Positions 54,810 to 63,620 of a DNA stretch of 64,000 nucleotides are shown here, in pieces. The notes below the pieces were generated by a model. The model searched no databases and was not told the DNA's origin. It saw only the letters and a list, made by a program, of their open reading frames with translations. The translations under genes and the position numbers were made by a program. The DNA comes from JACKJP01 sp050249695 (lineage in GTDB: Bacteria; Pseudomonadota; Alphaproteobacteria; Rhizobiales; Tepidamorphaceae), in the NCBI GenBank assembly GCA_050249695.1, contig JBFWQA010000006.1, positions 66,050-130,049 of the forward strand. The letters are read 5' to 3'. Positions within the stretch are counted from its first letter, which is position 1; each line of letters starts with the position of its first letter.

Positions 54810-54836
54810 CGGGCTTTCGCAAGTCCGGGTTTTTCC
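54810..54836 (+). terminator. Intrinsic terminator after the DUF4167 gene
   Basis: CCCGGGCTT (54810-54818) pairs with AAGTCCGGG (54823-54831) with one G-U pair and a four-base loop, followed by five Ts. It lies 43 bases past the stop and also sits just beyond the convergent MOSC gene's stop. Confidence 0.9.
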
Positions 54837-54846
54837 TTGGCTGCGC

Positions 54847-55623
54847 CTATTCGGCCTCCAGCGTGATCGCGGCACCCTCGCGGATCGAGCCCCCCACCAC
54901 GACCTCTGCGTAGACGCCGCAATCCTCATGGCCGAAGGCGCCCGCGATGGAACGCGGGATGGTCATGTCGCGCTGGCCCGTCTTCGGATCGACATTCGTC
55001 GCCGCGCATCGCCTGATCCGGTCGGTGATCCTGAGCCGGACCCCGCCGGCCAGTTGCAGATATCTGCCGACGAGGTTCAGTTCGGCCCAGGGCTCCAGGC
55101 CGTCCACGTGGAAATTGCCTCGAAAGCGCAGCGGATCGACCGGTTTGCCCGTGACCCTCTCCAGATCGCGGGTGCTGGCAAGATTGATGAGCGATACGCG
55201 CCGCGCCGCGATGTCGGAGAAGGAATGGCGCCTTTCGCCCTGCTCCCGGCTGGACAGGATATGCGGCGCCCCGCGCAGCGCGTCCTCCATAAAGGCGGCG
55301 AAAAACTGCTCGACGAGCGTGCGGCCAAGCGGCGTCGTGATGTCGCCGCCGGCGACCCTCTTGCCGCCGCGTTCGATGGTCAGCATGCCCGTGGCCTCGT
55401 CGAATCTGGTGGACAGAGTCGCCAGTTTCTCGTCGCGCATGAGCATCAGAAAGCGATTCTTGGGGAAATAGGCCGGGCTGTCGGGATCGAAGCCGCTCGG
55501 GCCGTTTTCGATGGCGAACGCCCTGTCCCAAGGCAGCGGGTTGCCCGCACTCAGCGTGACGGAGGGCAGCCTTTCCGGCGACAGGCCCTTGACCGGATAG
55601 CGATAGATGGCGTCGAGCCGCAT
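54847..55623 (-). CDS. MOSC-domain protein
   Basis: A 258-residue cytosolic protein with the MOSC N-terminal barrel (MRLDAIYRYPVKGLSPERLP at the start, then GNPLPWDRAFAIENG) and the C-terminal MOSC fold. The conserved cysteine is in IRRCAATNVDPKTGQRD near residue 206, the position that carries the catalytic persulfide or Mo contact in mARC and MoCo sulfurases. PLRFRGNFHVDGLEPWAE matches the family. Members act in molybdenum-cofactor-dependent sulfur or N-oxide chemistry; no specific reaction is evident. Confidence 0.88.
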   Translation of the reverse strand: MRLDAIYRYPVKGLSPERLPSVTLSAGNPLPWDRAFAIENGPSGFDPDSPAYFPKNRFLMLMRDEKLATLSTRFDEATGMLTIERGGKRVAGGDITTPLGRTLVEQFFAAFMEDALRGAPHILSSREQGERRHSFSDIAARRVSLINLASTRDLERVTGKPVDPLRFRGNFHVDGLEPWAELNLVGRYLQLAGGVRLRITDRIRRCAATNVDPKTGQRDMTIPRSIAGAFGHEDCGVYAEVVVGGSIREGAAITLEAE

Positions 55624-55825
55624 TCTTTATCCACGGAAAATCGGTAGAACGCTATCATCGTGCGCTCTTTTCCGGCGCGGAAGCAACACTATATCTGTCC
55701 CGGTAGCAATGCCGTGTGACCCAGATCATGGGCATGAACGGCGTCAAGAGACACTCTAGGGCGTCCAGCCCGCGATTGCCCAAGCCGGGGATCGCAAGAA
55801 GGACGCGCCGCAAAGGAGCGATTAC

Positions 55826-58438
55826 ATGAATCTGGAAAAATACAGCGAACGGGTGCGCGGTTTTATCCAATCGGCCCAGTCGAAGGCGCTTTCCGAAGGC
55901 CATCAGCAATTCACTCCCGAACATATGCTCAAGGTGCTGCTCGACGATCCGGAAGGATTGGCGGCGCGCCTGATCGACGCCTCCGGCGGCAGATCGCGGG
56001 ACGCTCTGGCCGGCGTCGAGGCGGCACTGCGCAAGATTCCGAAGGTGGAAGGCGGTTCGGGGCAGCTCTATCTTTCGCCGCATCTGGCGCGCGTCTTCAA
56101 CACGGCCGAGAAGGCGGCGGAAAAGGCCGGCGACAGCTTCGTCACCGTGGAGCGCCTGCTGCAGGCCCTGGTTGTCGAGAAGAGCGCGGAAGCATCGAAG
56201 ATTCTCACTTCGGCCGGCGTGACGCCGAACGGAATCGAGCAGGCGATCGCCAGTGTCCGCAAGGGCCGGACCGCCGACAGCGCTTCCTCGGAGGCCGGCT
56301 ATGACGCACTCAAGAAATACGCCCGGGATCTGACGGAAGTGGCCCGCGAGGGCCGTCTCGATCCCGTGATCGGGCGCGACGATGAGATACGCCGGACTGT
56401 GCAGGTTCTCTCCCGCCGGACCAAGAACAATCCGGTGCTGATCGGCGAGCCCGGTGTCGGCAAGACGGCGATCGCGGAAGGGTTGGCCCTGCGTATCGTC
56501 AATGGCGATGTGCCCGAATCGCTGAAGGGCAAGAAGCTGATGGCGCTCGACATGGGCGCGTTGATCGCCGGCGCGAAATATCGCGGCGAATTCGAGGAGC
56601 GGCTCAAGGCCGTCCTGTCGGAAATCGAGGCGGAAACGGGTGGCATCATCCTTTTTATCGACGAGATGCATACGCTGGTCGGCGCCGGCAAGGCGGATGG
56701 CGCGATGGATGCCTCCAACCTGCTCAAGCCGGCGCTGGCGCGCGGCGAACTGCACTGCATCGGCGCGACGACGCTGGACGAATACCGCAAGCATGTGGAG
56801 AAGGATGCCGCGCTGGCAAGGCGTTTCCAGCCGGTCTTCGTCACCGAACCTTCGGTGGAGGACACGATCTCGATCCTGCGCGGCCTGAAGGAAAAATACG
56901 AACTTCATCATGGCGTGCGCATCACCGATTCGGCGCTGGTCGCGGCGGCGACGCTTTCCAACCGCTACATCACCGATCGCTTCCTTCCGGACAAGGCCAT
57001 CGATCTGATGGACGAGGCGTCGTCGCGGCTGCGCATGCAGGTCGATTCCAAGCCCGAGGCCCTGGACGAGCTCGATCGCAAGATCATCCAGCTCAAGATC
57101 GAGCGCGAGGCGCTGAAGAAGGAAACCGACAAGGCTTCCAAGGACCGGCTCGAAAAGCTTGAGAAGGATCTGGCGGGCCTTGAGGAAGAGGCGACGGCGA
57201 TGACCGCGCGCTGGGAGGCGGAGAAGAACAAGCTGTCCGGCGCGCAGAAACTCAAGGAGCAGCTCGACCAGGCGCGCGGCGATCTGGAGCGGGCTCAGCG
57301 CGAGGGCAATCTCGCCAGAGCCGGCGAACTCGCCTACGGGCTGATTCCCGACCTTCAGCGCAAGCTGGAGGCGGCGGAATCGGAGTCGGACGGCGATACG
57401 ATGATGGAAGAGGCGGTGACGCCCGACCATGTCGCACAGGTCGTCTCGCGCTGGACCGGCATTCCGGTCGACAAGATGCTCGAGGGCGAACGCGAGAAGC
57501 TGCTGCGCATGGAAGAGGCGTTGCAGAAGCGGGTTGTCGGCCAGGAGGAGGCGGTTCACGCCGTTTCCACGGCGGTTCGCCGCGCCCGCGCGGGATTGCA
57601 GGACCCCAACCGGCCGATCGGCTCCTTCATGTTCCTCGGGCCTACGGGCGTCGGCAAGACGGAGCTGACCAAGGCGCTGGCTTCGTTCCTCTTCGACGAC
57701 GAGGGGGCGATGGTGCGCATCGACATGAGCGAGTTCATGGAGAAGCATTCCGTGTCCCGCCTCATCGGCGCGCCTCCCGGCTATGTCGGCTACGAGGAAG
57801 GGGGTGCGCTGACCGAGGCGGTTCGGCGCCGACCTTATCAGGTCGTCCTGTTCGACGAGATCGAGAAGGCGCATCCGGACGTGTTCAACGTGCTGTTGCA
57901 GGTGCTCGATGACGGGCGGCTGACGGACGGGCAGGGACGCACGGTCGATTTCCGCAACGTGCTGATCGTCATGACCTCAAATCTCGGTTCTGAATATCTG
58001 GTCAACCAGCCGGAGGGTGCCGACAGCGACGAGGTGCGCGATCAGGTCATGGAGGTCGTCCGGGCAAGTTTCCGGCCGGAATTCCTGAACCGCGTCGACG
58101 AGATATTGCTGTTCCACAGGCTCAAACAGAGTCAGATGGGAGCTATCGTCGACATCCAGATCGTCCGGCTTCAGAAACTGCTCAGCGAACGCAAGATCGT
58201 TCTCGATCTTGCGCGGGACGCGCGCGACTGGCTGGCCGAGAAGGGCTATGAGCCGGCCTATGGGGCGCGGCCGCTGAAGCGCGTGATCCAGAAATATCTC
58301 CAGGATCCGCTGGCGGAAGAGATTCTCGCCGGGCGGATCGAGGACGGCGTGCGGGTGCGAGTGACCGCCGCCGGAGACCATCTGGCGCTTGCCTCGACCG
58401 GCGCCGCGCCGGCAGCGGACGAGGAGGCGGCGGCCTGA
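55826..58438 (+). CDS. clpB: ATP-dependent chaperone ClpB
   Basis: An 870-residue AAA+ disaggregase that with DnaK rescues aggregated proteins. The N-terminal Clp domain covers 1-145. NBD1 has Walker A GEPGVGKT near 207-214 and a Walker B IILFIDEMHTLVGAG near 273. The coiled-coil M domain lies around 405-525. NBD2 has GPTGVGKTELTKAL near 605 and the Walker B LFDEIEKAHPDV near 675. The start follows AAAGGAG. No full heat-shock promoter was identified upstream. An intrinsic terminator follows 28 bases after the stop. Confidence 0.98.
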   Translation: MNLEKYSERVRGFIQSAQSKALSEGHQQFTPEHMLKVLLDDPEGLAARLIDASGGRSRDALAGVEAALRKIPKVEGGSGQLYLSPHLARVFNTAEKAAEKAGDSFVTVERLLQALVVEKSAEASKILTSAGVTPNGIEQAIASVRKGRTADSASSEAGYDALKKYARDLTEVAREGRLDPVIGRDDEIRRTVQVLSRRTKNNPVLIGEPGVGKTAIAEGLALRIVNGDVPESLKGKKLMALDMGALIAGAKYRGEFEERLKAVLSEIEAETGGIILFIDEMHTLVGAGKADGAMDASNLLKPALARGELHCIGATTLDEYRKHVEKDAALARRFQPVFVTEPSVEDTISILRGLKEKYELHHGVRITDSALVAAATLSNRYITDRFLPDKAIDLMDEASSRLRMQVDSKPEALDELDRKIIQLKIEREALKKETDKASKDRLEKLEKDLAGLEEEATAMTARWEAEKNKLSGAQKLKEQLDQARGDLERAQREGNLARAGELAYGLIPDLQRKLEAAESESDGDTMMEEAVTPDHVAQVVSRWTGIPVDKMLEGEREKLLRMEEALQKRVVGQEEAVHAVSTAVRRARAGLQDPNRPIGSFMFLGPTGVGKTELTKALASFLFDDEGAMVRIDMSEFMEKHSVSRLIGAPPGYVGYEEGGALTEAVRRRPYQVVLFDEIEKAHPDVFNVLLQVLDDGRLTDGQGRTVDFRNVLIVMTSNLGSEYLVNQPEGADSDEVRDQVMEVVRASFRPEFLNRVDEILLFHRLKQSQMGAIVDIQIVRLQKLLSERKIVLDLARDARDWLAEKGYEPAYGARPLKRVIQKYLQDPLAEEILAGRIEDGVRVRVTAAGDHLALASTGAAPAADEEAAA

Positions 58439-58465
58439 CGGCCAGGCGGGTCTTCAGTATGAAAG

Positions 58466-58494
58466 AGGGCGCTCTCTCATGGGCGCCCTTTTTT
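58466..58494 (+). terminator. Intrinsic terminator after clpB
   Basis: AGGGCGC (58466-58472) pairs with GCGCCCT (58483-58489) across a ten-base loop and is followed by TTTTTT. It starts about 28 bases past the clpB stop. Confidence 0.9.
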
Positions 58495-58526
58495 GTTAGG
58501 CTGGGCTTTCGACCAATGGCATCCAC

Positions 58527-58883
58527 ATGGATATCGGCGATTTCAACGGCTTCTGCGCCTCGCTGCCGGCCACCACCCATGTGGTCCAATGGCGCGGCGC
58601 GCATGTCTGGAAAATCGGCGGCAAGGTCTTCGCAATCGCTCATGACGCGGCGGACGGGCAATGCGCCGTCACCTTCAAGACGAGCGTCATGAGCTACGAG
58701 ATCCTGAAGGACCAGCCTGGCTGCAGGCCCGCGCCGTATCTTGCCTCACGCGGCATGAAGTGGATCCAGCGCACCGGGGCGCAGAGCATGGATGACGCGG
58801 CGCTGTGCGACTACCTGCGGCAAAGCCATGCCCTTGTCGCCGCGGGTCTTTCGAAAAAGGCGCGGGGGACGCTCGGCTTATGA
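58527..58883 (+). CDS. MmcQ/YjbR-family protein
   Basis: A 118-residue small basic/acidic protein of the CyaY-like YjbR family (DNA-binding by structural similarity). Diagnostic patterns are FCASLPATTHVVQWRGAHVWKIG at the start, FKTSVMSYEILKDQPGCRPAPYLASRG in the middle and the MKWIQRTGAQSMDDAALCDYL end. Its biological role is not defined. It follows clpB and its terminator by about 30 bases, so it must have its own promoter or read-through. Confidence 0.88.
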   Translation: MDIGDFNGFCASLPATTHVVQWRGAHVWKIGGKVFAIAHDAADGQCAVTFKTSVMSYEILKDQPGCRPAPYLASRGMKWIQRTGAQSMDDAALCDYLRQSHALVAAGLSKKARGTLGL

Positions 58884-58946
58884 GACCGGGCGCCGGCTAC
58901 ATTACGGCGAATTCATCGAATGAGCATGTCGGGTCGATGGTATTTT

Positions 58947-58959
58947 TGTGCGCCGCACA
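58947..58959. promoter_or_regulatory. Palindrome resembling a PhaR-type operator
   Basis: TGTGC-GCC-GCACA is a perfect 5-bp inverted repeat with a three-base spacer, 14 bases before the patatin start. It contains TGC-N3-GCA, the core reported for PhaR, the regulator of polyhydroxyalkanoate granule genes. The downstream gene pair includes a 3-hydroxybutyrate dehydrogenase, which makes the match interesting. The core is short and frequent in GC-rich DNA, so this is tentative. Confidence 0.35.
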
Positions 58960-58972
58960 CTAAATTGTACCC

Positions 58973-60148
58973 ATGAGCCAGACATACAAAGCATCGGCAA
59001 AGTCCGGCAGGGACGCGCAGCCCGCACCGAAAAACCGGGACGACATCATCCTCGTCCTCCAGGGCGGCGGGGCGTTGGGGGCCTATCAGGCCGGTGCCTA
59101 TGAGGCACTGGCGGACGCAGGCTATGCGCCCGAACGCATCGCCGGCATCTCGATCGGCGCGATCAACGGCGCGATCATCGCCGGCAATCCGCCGGAACGC
59201 CGCGTGGAAAGGCTTCGCCGGTTCTGGCAACGCGTCTCCTCCCGCGATGTCGGCTGGCCCTTATCCAGCCACGGCGAATGGCGGAACGCCTTTGCCCAGG
59301 CAGCGGCCTTCAACTCGCTTCTCTGCGGGGTGCCGGGCTTCTTCACACCACGCATCGCGCCACCCCTGTTCGCGCCGGCCGAGGATGTCACGCGGCTCGG
59401 CTACTACGATACGGAACCTCTACGCGAAACGCTGAGCGAGCTTGTCGACTTCGACTACCTCAATAGCGAAGGTCCGCGCCTTTCGGTCGGCGCGGTCAAT
59501 ATCCGCAGCGGCAATTTTGCTTATTTCGACTGCTGTCACAGGCCATTGAGCGAAGCGCACATCATGGCATCGGCCGCTTTGCCACCAGGCCTTCCGCCCG
59601 TCGAGATCGACGGGGAATATTATTGGGACGGCGGCATCGTGTCCAATACGCCGCTGCATCACGTGCTCGATTCGGGCCTCAGTCGGGCGACGACGGTTTT
59701 CCAGGTCGATCTGTTCAGCGCAAGGGGAACAATGCCGGGCACGCTGGCGGACGCGGTGGAGCGGGAGAAGGAGATCCGCTATTCCAGCCGAACCCGCGAT
59801 CATACACGGCAGATGGCGGAGCGCCTGAAGCTGCGCAGCGCCTTCGACCGGTTGCTCGACAAGTTGCCGCCTGAACTGGCGGCGGATCCGGACGTGGATC
59901 TCCTGCGCGGCGCGCGCCACGAGCCGGCGGTGACGATCATGCACCTGATCTACCGCGACCGGGCTTTCCGCTCGCACGCGCGCGATTATGAATTCTCACG
60001 CCGTTCCGTCGAGGAGCACTGGGCCGCCGGGAAAAGGGACGTACAGCACTCGCTGGGAGACAGGCGCTGGCGCGAGCGTGCGCAAGGCATACCGGGCGTG
60101 ACGATCTACGATCTGACGAAGGATATGGAAGGACAGGACCGATCATGA
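58973..60148 (+). CDS. Patatin-like phospholipase with DUF3734 C-terminal domain
   Basis: A 391-residue serine acyl hydrolase. The oxyanion loop GGGALGAYQAGAYEAL is at residues 31-46, the nucleophile elbow GISIG carries Ser60, and the catalytic Asp is in DGG near residue 219 (YWDGGIVSNTPL). The C-terminal DUF3734 has YSSRTRDHTRQMAERLKLR and HLIYRDRAFRSHARDYEFS. Substrate is a lipid or polyhydroxybutyrate-like ester by family. The stop overlaps the next start as ATGA, linking it with 3-hydroxybutyrate dehydrogenase. This pairing is common in Hyphomicrobiales. Confidence 0.93.
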   Translation: MSQTYKASAKSGRDAQPAPKNRDDIILVLQGGGALGAYQAGAYEALADAGYAPERIAGISIGAINGAIIAGNPPERRVERLRRFWQRVSSRDVGWPLSSHGEWRNAFAQAAAFNSLLCGVPGFFTPRIAPPLFAPAEDVTRLGYYDTEPLRETLSELVDFDYLNSEGPRLSVGAVNIRSGNFAYFDCCHRPLSEAHIMASAALPPGLPPVEIDGEYYWDGGIVSNTPLHHVLDSGLSRATTVFQVDLFSARGTMPGTLADAVEREKEIRYSSRTRDHTRQMAERLKLRSAFDRLLDKLPPELAADPDVDLLRGARHEPAVTIMHLIYRDRAFRSHARDYEFSRRSVEEHWAAGKRDVQHSLGDRRWRERAQGIPGVTIYDLTKDMEGQDRS

Positions 60149-60927
60149 AGCTCAAGGACAAAGTCGCCGTGATCACCGGCGCGGCGGGCGGAATCGGCTA
60201 CGGCATCGCCGAGCGTTTCGTTGCCGAAGGCGCGAAGGTCGCCATCGCGGACATCAAGGAAGACGCCGCGCAGAAGGCCGCCGACGAACTTTCGGCGAAG
60301 GGACCCGGCAGCGCGATGGCGCTGGAAATGGACGTGACCTCGGAAGAGGAGGTCGACAGGGGGATCGCGAAGGTGGTGGACAGATGGAACACCGTCGACA
60401 TCCTCATTTCGAATGCCGGCGTGCAGATCATTCACCCGGTCGAGGAGTTTCCGTTCGCCGAATGGAAGAAGATGCTGGCGATCCATCTGGACGGCGCGTT
60501 CCTGACGACCAAGGCCTGCCTGCCGCACATGTACCGGCAGAAGTCGGGCTCGATCATCTATATGGGTTCGGTCCATTCCAAGCTCGCCTCGCCCCTGAAG
60601 GCGGCCTATGTCACCGCCAAGCACGGCCTGCTGGGGCTGGCGCGCGCGGTATCGAAGGAAGGCGGCCAGCACGGCGTGCGCGCCAACGTCATCTGTCCCG
60701 GCTTCGTCAAGACCCCGCTCGTCGAAAAGCAGATTCCCGAACAGGCCAGGACGCTCGGCATCAGCGAGAAGGAAGTGGTCGAGAACGTCATGCTCGGCGG
60801 GACGGTGACGAAGGAATTCACCACCATCGAGGATGTTGCCGAGACGGCGCTGATCTTCGCGTCCTTCCCGACGAATGCGCTGACCGGGCAGTCGCTGCTC
60901 GTCAGCCATGGCTGGTTTATGGAATAG
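60145..60927 (+). CDS. 3-hydroxybutyrate dehydrogenase (SDR family)
   Basis: A 260-residue NAD-dependent short-chain dehydrogenase that oxidises (R)-3-hydroxybutyrate to acetoacetate in the breakdown branch of polyhydroxybutyrate metabolism. The nucleotide motif TGAAGGIG is at residues 11-18, NAG at 90-92, and the catalytic residues are Ser142, Tyr155 and Lys159 (YVTAK). SVHSKLASPLKAAY and NVICPGFVKTPLVEKQIP match known 3-HBDH. Start ATG overlaps the patatin stop and has an AGGACAGG site. Confidence 0.94.
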   Translation: MKLKDKVAVITGAAGGIGYGIAERFVAEGAKVAIADIKEDAAQKAADELSAKGPGSAMALEMDVTSEEEVDRGIAKVVDRWNTVDILISNAGVQIIHPVEEFPFAEWKKMLAIHLDGAFLTTKACLPHMYRQKSGSIIYMGSVHSKLASPLKAAYVTAKHGLLGLARAVSKEGGQHGVRANVICPGFVKTPLVEKQIPEQARTLGISEKEVVENVMLGGTVTKEFTTIEDVAETALIFASFPTNALTGQSLLVSHGWFME

Positions 60928-60959
60928 GCGGGGGCGAGGCGGGGCGCGGTGCCGCCGGC

Positions 60960-62903
60960 TTAATCGTTGAGGCCGGCAATCCTTGTCGAGGCCGGCGCGC
61001 TGTTCATCAGGGCCTCGACGCGCGCCCTTTCACGTTCGAAATTGCCGAGCATTCGGCCGTTCAGAACGCGTCCGCGCGGCAGGCGGATGCGCATGGGGTC
61101 GACAAGGCGTCCGTTCACCCGCACCTCGTAGTGGAGATGGGGCCCGGTAGACAGGCCGGTGGAGCCGACATAGCCGATGATCTGTCCCTGGCGCACCTTC
61201 GTGCCCGGCTCGATGCCTTTGGCGAAGGCGGATTGATGGGCGTAGCCGGTTTCGTAGCCGTTGGCGTGGCGGATATCGGTGTATTTTCCGTAGCCGGACT
61301 TCCATCCCGCCGAAACGACGGTGCCGTTGCCGGAGGCGAAGATCGGTGTGCCCGAGGGCGCCGCCCAGTCGACGCCCGTGTGCATGCGCTTATATCCGAG
61401 GATCGGATGGGAGCGCATCCCGAACGGAGACCTGAACACACCGCCGTTCATCGGCTTGCGCATCAGGAATTTCTTCGCGCTGTGGCCGGTCGCGTCATAA
61501 TAGTCGACGAAGCCGTCATCGGGGGTGCGGTAGCGGAACAGCCGATGCGTCTCGCCGCGAACTGTGATCGCCGCATAGAGAATCTGGGGCGGTTCGTCGC
61601 CGCCCTCCTCCTCGGGCGCATTGTAGAAGACTTCGAGCGCGTCGCCGGGCTGGACCGGACGCTGATAATCGACGTCGAAGGAGAGTATCCGGACCAGATC
61701 GTCGACCATCGCGTCAGGCAGGCCATGCCGAAGCGCCGTCGCGTAGACGCTGGCAAAGAGGCTCGGCCGCGGCGCACCGGAACTGCCCGCGCCGCGAATC
61801 TGCATGGCGCCGATATTCCCGTCATCATAGATGAATTCGCCTGACGAGGCGAGCAGGACACCCGCCTGCCTGTCATTTCCGATGGCGATGCGCACGGGCC
61901 GCTCGCGACCTTCGGCATCGGGGGCGACGATCATGTCGACGACATCGCCCTCGGCCAGGTCCGTCCTGCCGGCCCTGGCCTTGATCATGCGAATGGCGTC
62001 CATCGCTTCTTCGCGGGTTGCCCCATGATCGACCAGGATGGTCATCAGCGTATCGCCGCGCCGGACCTCGACCTGCATCGGTTCGCCTTCGCCGGCAACC
62101 AGCGCCGGCTGCTTCTTGACGAGGCTCACGGTCGCATCGTCCTTTCCACCCGGCGGAGGCGGGGTCGGGCTGAAATAGCTCGCGCGGATGTCGCCCGTGC
62201 CGAGCTTCAGGCCGGCGAACGCGGCATCGCCGGTCCCGTCACCCGTGCCATCGCCCGATCCGGCACCCTCGTCGCCGCTTCCGGAGGCGTAGGCGATCTG
62301 CGTCGGAGCGAACTCGGCAAGCTCGGCCACCGCCAGCTTGATGTCATGCATCGTCAGAGTGCCCGTCTGATCGTAGGGGCCGCGGACGAGGAGGTCGGAC
62401 TCTTCAAGCTTGACGAACTGGTCGTCGGTATCGGGGGCGCTCACGGGCTGCGCAGCGTCGGCGAAGAGCTTGATCGGGTTGAAGGCGGGAATCTTGTCGG
62501 CGTACTGGCCGGTGGAGAGTTCGAGGCTGGCGTTGATGCGCACATAGGGCCGGACGGTGATCAAATCCTTTCCGCCGACATTTCGCACGAAATTCTCATG
62601 GATGATCTGCCGGGTGGCGAAATTGCGCGCCACGGTGACGATCTTGTCCTGCTTGCCGGTCGTGCCCGAGGGCAAGGCATCGCCGTCGGACGCGACGGCC
62701 GCCGATACGCCGGCAGGGCGGGCGAACTCGTATTCGCCGTCAAAGGCGGTGACCAGGGCGCCCGAGACAAGCGCGCCGCCCGCGATGCCGGCGAGCAGGG
62801 TGCAGGCCAGCCACCGCAATGTAAAAGCCCAGCGTTGGGGTGGGGCTTCGCCGGATGCGGCATCCAGGGCAAGCGCGGGTTCTGATCCGATATCGACATT
62901 CAT
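60960..62903 (-). CDS. M23-family metallopeptidase (LytM-like, membrane-anchored)
   Basis: A 647-residue envelope peptidase or its regulator. A short cytoplasmic tail leads to one TM (about 28-50), then a large periplasmic region with an Asp/Gly/Thr-rich linker near residues 205-220 and a LysM/OapA-like stretch (VEVRRGDTLMTILVDHG) near 285. The LytM domain has zinc ligands in HPILGYKRMHTGVDWAAPSG (HxxxD, about 498-511) and HLHYEV near 588, so it should be catalytically intact. An alternative GTG at 62942 would add 13 residues. It lies divergent from the rrn operon. Confidence 0.9.
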   Translation of the reverse strand: MNVDIGSEPALALDAASGEAPPQRWAFTLRWLACTLLAGIAGGALVSGALVTAFDGEYEFARPAGVSAAVASDGDALPSGTTGKQDKIVTVARNFATRQIIHENFVRNVGGKDLITVRPYVRINASLELSTGQYADKIPAFNPIKLFADAAQPVSAPDTDDQFVKLEESDLLVRGPYDQTGTLTMHDIKLAVAELAEFAPTQIAYASGSGDEGAGSGDGTGDGTGDAAFAGLKLGTGDIRASYFSPTPPPPGGKDDATVSLVKKQPALVAGEGEPMQVEVRRGDTLMTILVDHGATREEAMDAIRMIKARAGRTDLAEGDVVDMIVAPDAEGRERPVRIAIGNDRQAGVLLASSGEFIYDDGNIGAMQIRGAGSSGAPRPSLFASVYATALRHGLPDAMVDDLVRILSFDVDYQRPVQPGDALEVFYNAPEEEGGDEPPQILYAAITVRGETHRLFRYRTPDDGFVDYYDATGHSAKKFLMRKPMNGGVFRSPFGMRSHPILGYKRMHTGVDWAAPSGTPIFASGNGTVVSAGWKSGYGKYTDIRHANGYETGYAHQSAFAKGIEPGTKVRQGQIIGYVGSTGLSTGPHLHYEVRVNGRLVDPMRIRLPRGRVLNGRMLGNFERERARVEALMNSAPASTRIAGLND

Positions 62904-63258
62904 GGATCGCGCCCGTGCCCCTTCTTTCGTCCCTGTCGCCACCGCTGATGCACCCGTGCGGCGTTTTCGTGATCTAGAGGTCGATCGGCCCGCTTCCTCA
63001 ACCTCTTGATCGAGACGCGAGCCCTATCTTATCGCCCATCGGGCCCGCTAACGGCAAGCGGCGAAGTGCCCGCCGCCCGGCAAGGCCGATTCCGCCAGGG
63101 CGATCTGCGCCACGAAAGCGCCAGACAAATGTGGCCCCAATGGGGAGAAGGGGGCAAAAAAGCGCGGTGCTGGAAGGCTCGCGGCCCGTCGCGCGCGCGT
63201 CACAAAGGGGGCTGGCGACAAAAATTCGGAAGGCTGCAAAAAAATCGAAAAAACCGTG
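62904..63258. other. Intergenic region between M23 peptidase gene and rrn promoter
   Basis: About 350 bases without a recognisable gene. It includes the promoter of the minus-strand peptidase gene and the upstream region of the rrn promoter. The last 50 bases become A-rich (runs of four to seven A), which could act as an UP element for rRNA transcription. Confidence 0.5.
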
Positions 63259-63288
63259 TTGACAATGAACGGCGCCCAAACCTATATA
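63259..63288 (+). promoter_or_regulatory. Strong rRNA operon promoter
   Basis: A consensus TTGACA at 63259-63264 and TATATA at 63283-63288 are spaced by 18 bases, with A-rich sequence just upstream that resembles an UP element. A GC-rich discriminator (CCGCCCACC) follows the -10, as in growth-rate-controlled rRNA promoters. It is 333 bases upstream of 16S. Confidence 0.85.
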
Positions 63289-63620
63289 CCGCCCACCGAG
63301 ACGGGCGGACACACTCCGGCAACGGAGACGGAACCCTCGTCGCTTTACTTCTGAGAACGACCGGTGTTAGTATCCCTGGTCCACCCAGGGTGACGGTCTT
63401 CTTCGGTCGATTGGCTTGCCAGTCGGTCGGCGGTGTCTCTGACGCTGCACGCTCTTTGACAGTTGAATAGGAAGAAAGAGAAACGCAGACGGCGAAGTCC
63501 TTGCGGATGATGCTTTCAAGGCATCATCGAAGAGACTTTGGCTTTAAGTCAGCGTTTTGAGGTTCATATGTATATGACCTCGTCAAAAGCGACGACCAAG
63601 CCAATATCAAGATCTCATTC
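63289..63620 (+). other. rrn leader with boxA-like antitermination element
   Basis: The transcribed leader before 16S contains CGCTCTTTGACA at 63450-63461, close to the bacterial boxA consensus TGCTCTTTAACA, recognised by NusB/NusE in rRNA antitermination. A GGGTCCACCC-like hairpin (CCCTGGTCCACCCAGGG, near 63374) lies earlier. The 5' half of the RNase III processing stem should be here, but its 3' partner is beyond the window. Confidence 0.65.

Noticed and set aside
55624..55825. Heat-shock (RpoH) promoter upstream of clpB
   Set aside because: A -10-like ACTATATCTG occurs near 55687, but no CTTG-type -35 element is found at the right distance, so I could not support it.
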